From NCBI GenBank assembly GCA_910584215.1, contig CAJTYI010000051.1:1-21467 (forward strand): DNA of 21,467 nt. The letters run 5' to 3'. The translations under genes and the position numbers were made by a program. The number at the start of each line of letters is the position of its first letter. The stretch's first letter is position 1. Below the pieces are notes generated by a model, which did not search any database, was not told the origin of the DNA, and saw only the letters and a list, made by a program, of their open reading frames with translations. The stretch is from an uncultured Roseburia sp. Lineage in GTDB: Bacteria > Bacillota > Clostridia > Lachnospirales > Lachnospiraceae. Positions 7,287 to 15,632 of the stretch are shown here, piece by piece.

Positions 7287-9172
7287 ACTGTCAACGTTTC
7301 CTCTCTGTCTATTTTTTCGTATGCCTCTATGGTTCTCGCGATAATGGTATCAGCGTCGATTCCCACCTCGCGGCGCAAAATATCGACATTGCCGTGTTCC
7401 ACATATTCATCCGGTATGGCAATCGGCAGCACCTTGATCCGAATTCCCCTCTGCAAATAATGCAGCATGACATGCTCACCCATTCCGCCGTTGATAACGT
7501 TTTCCTCCATCGTCACCACCAGTTTATGATTCGCCGTAAGCTCCTCCAAAATCTCCTCATCGAGCGGCTTTACGAAACGCGCATTGATAAGGCTGCACTT
7601 ATAATTGTTTTGTTTTAACCCGTCTCTCACCTGTTCTGCAATCTTCACCATAGAGCCAAGGGCAAACAATACAATCTGCGCTTCCCGGTAAATCCATTCA
7701 CTTTTGGCAAGTAAGATCGGCTGTCTGAATTCTTTCAAACCGTCGTAGGCTTCCCCCCTCGGATAACGAACAGCGATCGGCGTAGGAAAATTGACGGCAT
7801 ATTTAATCATATCCGAAAGTTCCCATTTATTTTTTGGCGCCATAATTGTCATATTGGGAATGGTGGAAAGATAAGAGAGATCAAAGATACCCTGGTGCGT
7901 CTCCCCGTCGCTTCCGACCAATCCCGCCCGGTCAATCGCAAACACTACCGGAAGATTTTGAATACAGACGTCATGCAGGATCTGATCATATGCCCGCTGC
8001 AAAAACGAAGAGTATACGGCAAATATCGGTTTGAGTCCCGCCGCCGCCAGCCCGGCCGCAAACGTCACCGCGTGAGCTTCCGCGATGCCGACATCAAAAA
8101 ACCTCTCCGGAAACATATTGTGAAAGCGTTTTAGCCCCGTGCCGTCCGTCATCGCCGCTGTAATTGCGACGACTCTGTCATCCCTGTCCCCGAGTTTGCG
8201 CATCACGGTCGAAAAAATATCGGTATAGTTGGCCTTCACCCTTGGATGCTTGGGCAGACCGGTCTCGATATCAAACGGTTCCGTGCCGTGGAAACGCGCA
8301 GGGTGACGCTCCGCGGGTGCATACCCGGCGCCCTTATGCGTCAGCACATGCACAAGCACCGGACCGTCAATGCGCGAGGCTTCCCGCAGCAGCCGCAGAA
8401 TACCTTTGATATCTCCGCCGTCCACAGGCCCCAGATAAACGATGCCCATCTCCTCAAAAAACATTCCCGGCACAAAGAGCTGCTTGATGCTGCTCTTGGT
8501 TTTGCGCAGTTTGTGTACCATTTTATCCCCATATACCGGAATTTTATTGAGGGAATTCATGACGCCGATTTTTAAATCCAGATAAGCATTGGCAGTGCGG
8601 AAACTGGTAAGATAGGTAGACAGTCCACCCACATTCTCGGAGATGGACATATTGTTGTCGTTTAATACAATAATAAAATTTGTTTTCAGCATCGCGGCAT
8701 TGTTTAAAGCCTCAAACGCCATGCCGCCGGTCAGGGCCCCGTCTCCTATGACCGACACCACGCGGTAATCTTCCCCTGTGACTTCCTTGGCGAGTGCATA
8801 CCCAAGTCCGGCAGAAATTGACGTAGAGCTGTGCCCCGTGTCAAAACTGTCGCAGTCACTCTCCTTGCGTTTGGGGAAACCGCTCATACCCCCATATTTG
8901 CGCAGTCCGTCAAATCCTTCGCGCCTTCCGGTCAAGATCTTGTGGGTATATGCCTGATGGCCCACATCCCAGATCAGCTTATCCTGTGGAAAATCCAAAA
9001 AAAGATGCAGTGCCATGGTCAGCTCCACGACCCCGAGATTGGAAGCGAGATGACCTCCGGTGACAGAGATCTGTTCGATCAAAAACTGTCGTATCTCATC
9101 GGCCAACAGTCGCAACTCCTCCTCGGTAAGCTCTTTTATGTCATTTTCTTTTTTTATTTTATCCAACACCAT
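7283..9172 (-). CDS. dxs: 1-deoxy-D-xylulose-5-phosphate synthase
   Basis: DXS condenses pyruvate and glyceraldehyde-3-phosphate to DXP, the first step of the MEP isoprenoid pathway and a branch to thiamine and pyridoxal. The 629-residue length is normal. Visible motifs are GHLASNLG (40-47), DVGHQAYTHK (69-78), GHSSTS with His114, and the thiamine diphosphate site beginning GDGALTGG (143-150) and ending in NDN (171-173). Later comes the transketolase pyrimidine-domain segment DRAGLVGSDGETHQG. AGAGG lies nine bases before the ATG. It follows ispA by 54 bases and overlaps tlyA by four, so isoprenoid steps are encoded together. Confidence 0.97.
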   Translation of the reverse strand: MVLDKIKKENDIKELTEEELRLLADEIRQFLIEQISVTGGHLASNLGVVELTMALHLFLDFPQDKLIWDVGHQAYTHKILTGRREGFDGLRKYGGMSGFPKRKESDCDSFDTGHSSTSISAGLGYALAKEVTGEDYRVVSVIGDGALTGGMAFEALNNAAMLKTNFIIVLNDNNMSISENVGGLSTYLTSFRTANAYLDLKIGVMNSLNKIPVYGDKMVHKLRKTKSSIKQLFVPGMFFEEMGIVYLGPVDGGDIKGILRLLREASRIDGPVLVHVLTHKGAGYAPAERHPARFHGTEPFDIETGLPKHPRVKANYTDIFSTVMRKLGDRDDRVVAITAAMTDGTGLKRFHNMFPERFFDVGIAEAHAVTFAAGLAAAGLKPIFAVYSSFLQRAYDQILHDVCIQNLPVVFAIDRAGLVGSDGETHQGIFDLSYLSTIPNMTIMAPKNKWELSDMIKYAVNFPTPIAVRYPRGEAYDGLKEFRQPILLAKSEWIYREAQIVLFALGSMVKIAEQVRDGLKQNNYKCSLINARFVKPLDEEILEELTANHKLVVTMEENVINGGMGEHVMLHYLQRGIRIKVLPIAIPDEYVEHGNVDILRREVGIDADTIIARTIEAYEKIDREETLTV

Positions 9173-9226
9173 ACAGAAATACCTCTGTTTCTATCCTTTT
9201 CCGAGCGTAAACAGATATCTCGTCTG

Positions 9227-10117
9227 CTATTTGTCACGGTAAATCAGATACTGCAAAAGTCCTGTCAAAAATTCATTTTTGACCACCAGCGTTTCCATAC
9301 AGTCAACTGCCTCTTTGGACAACCGCTCCACCGCTTCCTTTGAACCCTCAAGTCCCTCAAACGTGACATAGGTAACTTTATGATTTTTCTCGTCGCTGCC
9401 GATCGGCTTTCCCAACACCTCCATAGTACTCGTCACATCCAAAATATCATCCTGTATCTGAAACGCAATCCCCACCAGGCTGGCCGCCTGCTCGATCAGT
9501 TTTTGTTCATTTTTGGTAGCGCCGGCCAGAATCGCACCGATCACCATGGAAGCCTCAATCAAAGCCCCAGTCTTAAGGCGGTAGATAAAGTCCAGTTTTT
9601 CTTTTGTCAGATCGCCGTCTTGTTCGGCCAAAATATCGACCGTCTGACCGCCTACCATGCCATATATTCCTGCTTTGTGCGAAAGCACTTGAAGCGCTTT
9701 TGCGATTCTTATATGTTCCACAGACATATTAAATGCCCGAAGCGCCGTCTCATAAGCGTAATTTAACAGCGCGTCTCCCGCCAATATCCCCATCGCCTCA
9801 CCGAACATTGCGTGCGTCGTCTTTTTGCCCCTGCGGTATTCATCGTTATCCATGGCTGGCAGATCGTCGTGGACAAGAGAATAGGTATGTATCATCTCGA
9901 TTGCCGCCATAAAAGGCTCCACCACTTGCCCCCTGCCGCCAAACAGACGGTAGGTCTCTTGCATTAACATCGGCCGCAGTCTCTTTCCGCCTGCCTGCAC
10001 GCTATAATTCATCGCCTCCATAATCCGGCTCTGATAATTCTCCTCCACCGGGAGGTAGGCGTTTATCACTTTCTCTATTTCAGCTGTACGCTTTTCGATC
10101 TCTGCTTTGATATCCAT
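9227..10117 (-). CDS. ispA: Polyprenyl synthetase (farnesyl/geranyl diphosphate synthase)
   Basis: This enzyme joins isopentenyl diphosphate units to make C10-C20 allylic diphosphates, the feedstock for undecaprenyl carriers and quinone-like lipids. The 296-residue protein has the GGKRLRP substrate motif (43-49), the first aspartate-rich motif DDLPAMD (84-90) and the second DDILD (222-226), all intact. Tyr79 at five residues before the first motif fits a short (C15) product. I chose ATG at 10117 because AAGGAG precedes it by nine bases. An ATG at 10141 overlaps the xseB stop as TAATG and would add eight residues. It lies between xseB and dxs, as in most Firmicutes. Confidence 0.95.
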   Translation of the reverse strand: MDIKAEIEKRTAEIEKVINAYLPVEENYQSRIMEAMNYSVQAGGKRLRPMLMQETYRLFGGRGQVVEPFMAAIEMIHTYSLVHDDLPAMDNDEYRRGKKTTHAMFGEAMGILAGDALLNYAYETALRAFNMSVEHIRIAKALQVLSHKAGIYGMVGGQTVDILAEQDGDLTKEKLDFIYRLKTGALIEASMVIGAILAGATKNEQKLIEQAASLVGIAFQIQDDILDVTSTMEVLGKPIGSDEKNHKVTYVTFEGLEGSKEAVERLSKEAVDCMETLVVKNEFLTGLLQYLIYRDK

Positions 10118-10140
10118 CCCTGCACACTCCTTGTCCCACA

Positions 10141-10416
10141 TTACGCAAAATCTTCGGCCTCTCCGTCGACATTTATCACCTGCATTTTCTTTTCCACGGT
10201 ATCTAACAGACGGTGACAGTCCTTTAACCGCTCCATGCCTTTTTGATACAGGGCAAACGACTCCTCAAGCGAAATGTCCTGCTGTTCCATCCGCTCCATC
10301 ATTTGCTCGATCTGTGAAAAATTTTCTTCTATGGTAAAAGTGTTTTCATTCGTAGTGTTTTGTCCCGTTGTATCCGTCTTTTCACTGATACTTGTTGCTT
10401 CATTGGTAACCGTCAT
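10141..10416 (-). CDS. xseB: Exodeoxyribonuclease VII small subunit
   Basis: XseB binds XseA in several copies to form exonuclease VII, which degrades single-stranded DNA from both ends. The conserved core (FTIEENFSQIEQMMERM, LEESFALYQKGMERLKDC) occupies the C-terminal two thirds and is predicted helical. An N-terminal extension of about 30 residues, rich in Thr, Asn, Glu and Ser, is not part of the family core. The start is uncertain: ATG at 10416 has AAGGA ten bases upstream; TTG at 10437 has GGAGG six bases upstream and would overlap the xseA stop. The stop overlaps an alternative ispA start. The protein is short but the neighbour xseA makes the call secure. Confidence 0.9.
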   Translation of the reverse strand: MTVTNEATSISEKTDTTGQNTTNENTFTIEENFSQIEQMMERMEQQDISLEESFALYQKGMERLKDCHRLLDTVEKKMQVINVDGEAEDFA

Positions 10417-10429
10417 TTCTTTCTTATCC

Positions 10430-11632
10430 TTACTCAAGGTCAACCTCCGTAACCGCCGCTTTTACTGTTCCGTTTTGCAAATGCACTGCAATGATATCAT
10501 GTTTTTTTACGGAAGACGCATCCCGTATGGCCCGTCCGCCCTCATCTGCCACAAAAGCGTAACCCTGGCAGAGCTTTTTTGCCGGCGAGAGTCCGTCCAA
10601 TTTTTCTGCAAGCAGCATCATATGATGACGCTTTTCTCTTAAAATGGCATCCATTTTTGTGCGCAGTTTCTCCTCCAAATCCACCGCATATTTCCTGTTC
10701 TCCCGCAGCCTGTGAGCCGGGCTCAACAGTCTCATACGTGTGTCAAGATGCTCCAGCTGAAGCTGTAACGTGACGATTCTCTGCCGCATCATGTGCTCTA
10801 AACGCTCATGCATCTGGTAGAGCTGCACCTGTGCCGCGCGGTAATCGTATACAGCCAGCTCCGCGGCGGCAGAGGGCGTCGGCGCCCGCAAATCTGCGAC
10901 AAAATCTGCAATCGTATAGTCCGTCTGATGTCCCACGGCTGAGATCACGGGAGTCTGGCAGGAAAAAATCGCGCGCGCGACGATCTCCTCATTAAACGCC
11001 CACAAATCTTCGATCGATCCGCCGCCGCGGCCGACAATCATCACATCCACACCCAAATCATCCAACGCGCGTATCCCCTGCGCGATACTCTGCGCCGCGC
11101 CGTATCCCTGCACCAATGCCGGGTAGAGGATTAACTGGACATAGGGATTGCGCCTGGCGGCGATATTGCGGATATCCTGCACGGCGGCCCCTGTTGGCGC
11201 CGTCACCACTCCGACCCGGGCGGCATACCTGGGAATCGGCTTTTTATACGCCTCGTCAAACATGCCCATTTCTTCCAGTTCCTGTTTTAAAGCTTCAAAC
11301 CGCAAATAGAGATTGCCGGCGCCGGAAAGCTCGATCTCGCGCGCATAAAGCTGGTATTTTCCATCCCGCTCATAGACCTCAACAGAACCAGTCACCACAA
11401 CGTTTTGGCCTTCCTGCATCTGAAATTTAAGTCCCCTGCGGTTTCCGGCAAACATGATGCACTGCATGACGCCTCCGGCGTCCTTGATCGTAAAATAGAT
11501 ATGACCGGAACTGTGGTACTTACAATTGGAAACCTCGCCCTTGACGCTGATCTTGTGCAGCAGAAAATCCTGTGCAAACATGTTTTTGATATAGGTATTG
11601 ACCTGCCCTACGGAGTAAACATTTTTCATCAT
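10430..11632 (-). CDS. xseA: Exodeoxyribonuclease VII large subunit
   Basis: XseA is the catalytic subunit of exonuclease VII, acting on single-stranded DNA in repair and recombination. The 400-residue protein has an N-terminal OB fold (about 4-100, including SVKGEVSNCKYHSSGHIYF) and a catalytic domain with GRGGGSIEDLW (201-211) and GHQTD (234-238), followed by APTPSAAAEL and a long helical region for XseB binding. Length is slightly short but within the Firmicutes range. The start ATG overlaps the nusB stop as ATGA, so translation is coupled; a second ATG follows immediately. Confidence 0.96.
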   Translation of the reverse strand: MMKNVYSVGQVNTYIKNMFAQDFLLHKISVKGEVSNCKYHSSGHIYFTIKDAGGVMQCIMFAGNRRGLKFQMQEGQNVVVTGSVEVYERDGKYQLYAREIELSGAGNLYLRFEALKQELEEMGMFDEAYKKPIPRYAARVGVVTAPTGAAVQDIRNIAARRNPYVQLILYPALVQGYGAAQSIAQGIRALDDLGVDVMIVGRGGGSIEDLWAFNEEIVARAIFSCQTPVISAVGHQTDYTIADFVADLRAPTPSAAAELAVYDYRAAQVQLYQMHERLEHMMRQRIVTLQLQLEHLDTRMRLLSPAHRLRENRKYAVDLEEKLRTKMDAILREKRHHMMLLAEKLDGLSPAKKLCQGYAFVADEGGRAIRDASSVKKHDIIAVHLQNGTVKAAVTEVDLE

Positions 11633-12024
11633 ACTAATTTCGCCAGAATCCCGTTAATAAACGCGGGGGAATCCTCCGCGCCGTAAATTTTTGCCAGCTC
11701 TACCGCCTCGTTGATCGCAACGCCCACCGGCACCTCTTCGTCATGTTTCATCTCATAGACTGCGAGGCGGATGATGGTCAAGTCCACTTTGCCCATGCGC
11801 ACGGTTTTCCAGCCCTGCGCCACGTCATTGACCATCGCGTCGATCTCTGGTATCCTTTCCGCTACCTTATTGCATTTATCCGTAATATACTGCTCGTCCA
11901 CTACATCCCACACGGCTTCCGCCTGCTGGTACAGTTTCATCTGTTCCGAAAGCTCATCCTCCCCGTGAAACAAAGTCCCGAACAGCATTTTAAAAATCTG
12001 TTCTCTCAATTCTCTTCTCGTCAT
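11629..12024 (-). CDS. nusB: Transcription antitermination factor NusB
   Basis: NusB with NusE (ribosomal S10) binds boxA RNA and supports antitermination on rRNA operons. The all-helical 131-residue protein begins TRRELREQIFKMLF and ends with the family-typical PVGVAINEAVELAK and FINGILAKL segments. AGGAAGG lies close before the ATG. The gene overlaps xseA by four bases and lies about 100 bases after asp23, from which it is separated by a short terminator; no separate promoter is evident in that gap, so it probably depends on read-through from asp23. Confidence 0.95.
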   Translation of the reverse strand: MTRRELREQIFKMLFGTLFHGEDELSEQMKLYQQAEAVWDVVDEQYITDKCNKVAERIPEIDAMVNDVAQGWKTVRMGKVDLTIIRLAVYEMKHDEEVPVGVAINEAVELAKIYGAEDSPAFINGILAKLV

Positions 12025-12068
12025 CTAGTCCTTCCTCTCCCACCCGCAGGACACCGTTTCCCATATGG

Positions 12069-12097
12069 TAAAAAAGGATGTCGCTATGACATCCTTT
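12069..12097 (-). terminator. Intrinsic terminator between asp23 and nusB
   Basis: On the minus strand AAAGGATGTC (12097-12088) pairs perfectly with GACATCCTTT (12082-12073) around a five-base loop and is followed by six T (12075-12070). It ends most asp23 transcripts, while the absence of a visible nusB promoter suggests that it is leaky and sets the level of the downstream operon. Confidence 0.75.
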
Positions 12098-12126
12098 ACA
12101 ATAACTGCACATATACCCGGCCAAGT

Positions 12127-12504
12127 CTACTTGCCGCTTCCCATGTCAACACTTGCGATACGGATGTTTACGCCGGATACTTCCAAGCCCGTCATATTCT
12201 CAATGGCACTCTTGATGCGCTCCTGCACTTTGGAAGAAACAGCAGGGATGGAATATCCATATGCGATGTTCAGTGCAACGTCCACACTGACGACACCCTC
12301 AAGCACTTCCACACGTACCCCTTTGGACAAGTTTTTCATACCAAGCTTACTAACCAGTTCATTTGTGATGTTACCAGCCATAGAGGCTACGCCCTCGATC
12401 TCAGTAGCGGCAAGCCCGGCAATGATAGCAACCACTTCATCTGCAATCTTCACTTCTCCTAAATTACCATCCTTTATTTTAAATGTTTTTCTATCCTCAC
12501 CCAT
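12127..12504 (-). CDS. Asp23/Gls24 family envelope stress protein
   Basis: The 125-residue protein belongs to the Asp23/Gls24 (YqhY-like) family, whose members associate with the cell envelope or with acetyl-CoA carboxylase regulation. Family marks are GEVKIADEVVAIIAGLAATEIEGV (part of the N-terminal half), VEVLEGVVSVDVALN and the closing VNIRIASVDM. There is no membrane segment. In Firmicutes a yqhY-like gene regularly precedes nusB. It has its own promoter (12538-12566), an AGGAGG site nine bases before the ATG and its own terminator at 12069-12097, so it is likely strongly and separately expressed. The exact molecular function is not established. Confidence 0.92.
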   Translation of the reverse strand: MGEDRKTFKIKDGNLGEVKIADEVVAIIAGLAATEIEGVASMAGNITNELVSKLGMKNLSKGVRVEVLEGVVSVDVALNIAYGYSIPAVSSKVQERIKSAIENMTGLEVSGVNIRIASVDMGSGK

Positions 12505-12537
12505 TGCTAAATGCCTCCTAAGTGATATTATGTGTTT

Positions 12538-12566
12538 ATTATAACAGACTATTCCCTATTTGGAAA
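12538..12566 (-). promoter_or_regulatory. Sigma-A-type promoter of asp23
   Basis: On the minus strand TTTCCA (12566-12561) and a perfect TATAAT (12543-12538) are separated by 17 bases. The -10 box lies 33 bases before the asp23 ATG, followed by AGGAGG. Confidence 0.7.
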
Positions 12567-12587
12567 CCAAAAATGTATTATTTTTCC

Positions 12588-13508
12588 TTAAAAATTTCTG
12601 TTTGTAAAGCCATAGGGCGTGTCCTGGTACACATAGTAATTGAGCCAGTTTGAATAAAGGATATTGCCGTGGGAGCGCCACTGTAAGCGCGGCCTTTTTG
12701 TAACGTCATCCTGCGGGTAATAGTTGACCGGCAGCCGAATCGGCAGCCCCTTTTGTTTATCTCGCTTGTATTCGATATCGAGCGTTACACGGTCGTATTC
12801 CGGGTGTCCCATCACAAAAATACGTCTTCCCTTGCCGGCCATGCCCAAAAAGAATCCCGCCTCATCCGATTCGGCAAGCACCGTAAATCCCGGCACTGCC
12901 TTAATATCCGCCAGCCTTACCTCCGTGTGCCTAGAATGAGGGGCCATAAAGTCATCGTCAAATCCGCGCACCAGGGGCACCTTGCGGTTCATCACATGAT
13001 GTTCAAAGACGCCGAACAATTTTTCGGGCAGCATATATTTTTTCAACCCGTAATAATAGTACAATCCGGCCTGCGCTCCCCAGCACAGATGCAGGGTAGA
13101 GGTAACATGCGTATCCGTCCACGCAAAAATCTGGCACATCTCCGGCCAAAAGTCCACCTCCTCATATTCCATCTGCTCTAACGGCGCACCGGTGATAATA
13201 AGACCGTCAAAATATCTGTCTTTTACTTCCTCAAAAGTCTGATAAAATTGATTGATATGACTGCGCGACGTGTTTTTGGACTGATGGCTGGAAACCGTGA
13301 TAAATGTAATATCCAACTGCAGCGGCGTGTTGGACAGCGAACGCAAAAGCTGCAATTCCGTGTCCTCTTTCAACGGCATGAGATTCAAGATGCCGATCGA
13401 AAGAGGCCTGATATCCTGGTGCGTGGCGCGTATTTCATCCATCAAAAATATATTTTCTGTCTCTAAGATCTCCCTTGCGGGCAGATCGCTCTGTACTTTA
13501 ATTGGCAT
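12588..13508 (-). CDS. metA: Homoserine O-acetyltransferase (MetA family)
   Basis: MetA activates the hydroxyl of homoserine for methionine synthesis. The 306-residue length is typical. The nucleophile Cys142 (LHLCWGA), His235 and Glu237 (GHPEYD) form the catalytic set. Residue 111 is Glu (GAPLEQM); work on this family shows Glu at this place gives acetyl-CoA use and Gly gives succinyl-CoA use, so this enzyme probably makes O-acetylhomoserine despite the usual 'succinyltransferase' label. AGAGG lies seven bases before the ATG. The 90 bases upstream to ligA hold no recognisable SAM riboswitch or T-box, so I cannot say how it is regulated. It sits between ligA and asp23 without functional link. 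Confidence 0.95.
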   Translation of the reverse strand: MPIKVQSDLPAREILETENIFLMDEIRATHQDIRPLSIGILNLMPLKEDTELQLLRSLSNTPLQLDITFITVSSHQSKNTSRSHINQFYQTFEEVKDRYFDGLIITGAPLEQMEYEEVDFWPEMCQIFAWTDTHVTSTLHLCWGAQAGLYYYYGLKKYMLPEKLFGVFEHHVMNRKVPLVRGFDDDFMAPHSRHTEVRLADIKAVPGFTVLAESDEAGFFLGMAGKGRRIFVMGHPEYDRVTLDIEYKRDKQKGLPIRLPVNYYPQDDVTKRPRLQWRSHGNILYSNWLNYYVYQDTPYGFTNRNF

Positions 13509-13598
13509 AGAATACCTCTTCTTTCTACTGAATATAGATCGACTGTATCCATATTCTCGTTCCGCATGTTAAGGCGTACCCCGTTTTGCTCTGTCTTT

Positions 13599-15611
13599 CT
13601 AATCCTGAATCATCCGCAAAAACTCCTCTTCCGTCAGCACAGGAATTTCAAGCTCTTTTGCTTTTGCCAGTTTACTGCCGGCGGCCTCCCCGGCAAGCAC
13701 ATAATCGGTCTTTTTCGAGACGGAGCCGGACACTTTGCCGCCATATTTCTCTATCAGCTCTGCCGCCTCTTTTCTGCCGAGCGACGGCAGTGTTCCCGTC
13801 ACCACCACAGTTTTACCGCTCAACGCAGACTCCAATGTCTCCTCGGCCTTTGCCTGCATATTGACGCCGGCCTCTTTTAAACGGGCGATCATTGTTTGAT
13901 TTTCCGGCTGCTCAAAATAACTGCGGATACACATGGCGCTGACTTCCCCGATATCGTGTACCGCGGTCAGCTCTTCCACACTCGCCCCGGCCAGTTTGTC
14001 GATTGTTTGAAATTCTTTCATGATCGCCTTAGCCGCGGCTTTGCCGACGTTTGGTATGCCAAAACCGGTCAGCAGCCTGCCGGCATCATTTTCTTTTGAT
14101 TTCTCGATTACGGCAAGCAGTTTGTCCGTATTTTTCTCTTTGCCGATTATTCCAAGCTCGATCAACTCCTCGCGGTGTTCCCAAAGATGGTAGATATCTG
14201 CAATGTCCTTAATATACCCCCGACGCACAAGCTCCTCGATATAGACGGTGCCAAACCCCTTGATGTCCATGGCTTCCCTACCCACAAAGTTAATGATGCG
14301 CCGCTCAAGCTGCGCCGGGCAGTTCGGGGATGTGCATTTGATATCCGCGGTGTCCTTTTCCCGCTCTGTCTTTGCACCGCACACGGGACAAACCTGCGGA
14401 ATCTGAAAGCGCTCCCATGTACTCCTGCGCTTCTCTTTCACCACGCGCTTTATTTTGGGAATAATCTCACCGGACTTGTAGACGACAATCGTATCGCCAA
14501 TCCCCACATCCAGCTCGTCAATAAAATCCTGATTGTGCAGTGTCGCCCTTGAAACGGATGTGCCGCAGAGACGCACTGGTGTAAAGATCGCCGTAGGCGT
14601 AATTCTGCCGGTTCTGCCTACGGATAATTCAATCTCCAAAAGCTCCGCCTCTTTCTCCTCCGGCGGATATTTGTAGGCGATCGCCCAGCGCGGCACTTTC
14701 GATGTCGCTCCTAAACGCTCTCTGTCCGCATAGCGGTTTATTTTTATGACGGCCCCGTCAATATCATAGGGCAGATTTCCCCTATTTTCACCGATCTCGC
14801 TGACGGCATTCCACACCTCGTCGGCCGTCGTGCAGACTCTGTAATTGTCAATGACAGCGATCCCCTGCTCTTTTAAATACTCATATCCCTGTGCATGTGT
14901 GGCTAACTCCATCCCGCGCACCTGCTGGATATTAAAAATAAAAAGTGACAACTGCCGCTCCTTTGTCACGGCAGTATTTAACTGGCGCAGTGTGCCCGCG
15001 GCACAGTTTCTTGGATTCGCAAACGTTTTTTTGCCGAGCAGCTCCTGCCGCTCGTTTACCTGGTCAAACGCCTCATTCGTCATGTAGACTTCCCCGCGTA
15101 TTTCCAGATATTCCGGCGCGCTCTTTAGTTTCTTTTTTACATCTTGAATCACTTTCGCATTGGCTGTGACATCCTCTCCGTAATTGATGCCATCCCCCCT
15201 CGTCTCCGCGAGCGCAAGCTCCCCGTTCTCGTAACGGAGCACCATAGAAAGTCCGTCGATTTTATACTCTACCACGAACTCCGGATGATCGAGCTGCTCT
15301 TGCATCTGGCGCACAAATTCATACACTTCTTCCTTTGAAAATACATCCTGCAGGCTTAACATCGGCACATTGTGACGCACAAGGACCCCTGCCGTACGCT
15401 TTGCGCTTCCGCCAACTTTTTGCGTCGGGGAATCTTTTGTCACAAGTTCGGGATGCTCCCGCTCAAGCCGCTTTAACTCGTTCATCATCATGTCAAATTC
15501 GTAGTCGGTAATTTCCGGTGCATCCTGATTATAATATTTATCACTGTGGTAGTTGATCTGTCTGCGCAGATCTGCTATCTTTTCCGCTATCTCCATCGCT
15601 GTATGTTCCAT
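13599..15611 (-). CDS. ligA: NAD-dependent DNA ligase LigA
   Basis: LigA seals nicks in DNA using NAD in replication and repair. The 670-residue protein has the complete domain order: Ia domain with YHSDKYYNQD near 21-30, adenylation domain with catalytic Lys117 (VEYKIDG), OB fold, zinc finger with Cys408, 411, 426 and 431, helix-hairpin-helix repeats (about 440-580) and a C-terminal BRCT domain (about 592-670). The start is somewhat uncertain: GAGGG directly abuts the ATG at 15611, and an ATG five codons later lies rather far from it. It follows the RluF-like gene by 21 bases in the same orientation. Confidence 0.97.
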   Translation of the reverse strand: MEHTAMEIAEKIADLRRQINYHSDKYYNQDAPEITDYEFDMMMNELKRLEREHPELVTKDSPTQKVGGSAKRTAGVLVRHNVPMLSLQDVFSKEEVYEFVRQMQEQLDHPEFVVEYKIDGLSMVLRYENGELALAETRGDGINYGEDVTANAKVIQDVKKKLKSAPEYLEIRGEVYMTNEAFDQVNERQELLGKKTFANPRNCAAGTLRQLNTAVTKERQLSLFIFNIQQVRGMELATHAQGYEYLKEQGIAVIDNYRVCTTADEVWNAVSEIGENRGNLPYDIDGAVIKINRYADRERLGATSKVPRWAIAYKYPPEEKEAELLEIELSVGRTGRITPTAIFTPVRLCGTSVSRATLHNQDFIDELDVGIGDTIVVYKSGEIIPKIKRVVKEKRRSTWERFQIPQVCPVCGAKTEREKDTADIKCTSPNCPAQLERRIINFVGREAMDIKGFGTVYIEELVRRGYIKDIADIYHLWEHREELIELGIIGKEKNTDKLLAVIEKSKENDAGRLLTGFGIPNVGKAAAKAIMKEFQTIDKLAGASVEELTAVHDIGEVSAMCIRSYFEQPENQTMIARLKEAGVNMQAKAEETLESALSGKTVVVTGTLPSLGRKEAAELIEKYGGKVSGSVSKKTDYVLAGEAAGSKLAKAKELEIPVLTEEEFLRMIQD

Positions 15612-15632
15612 CCCTCTTTATTTATTCATCCC

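Noticed and set aside
9173..9226. An OLE-type large RNA, known to lie near ispA/dxs in some Firmicutes
   Set aside because: The gap between ispA and dxs is only 54 bases and the other gaps in the block are also short.
13509..13598. A SAM riboswitch or T-box leader ahead of metA
   Set aside because: Only 90 bases lie between ligA and metA, with no T-box motif, no terminator and no recognisable SAM aptamer.
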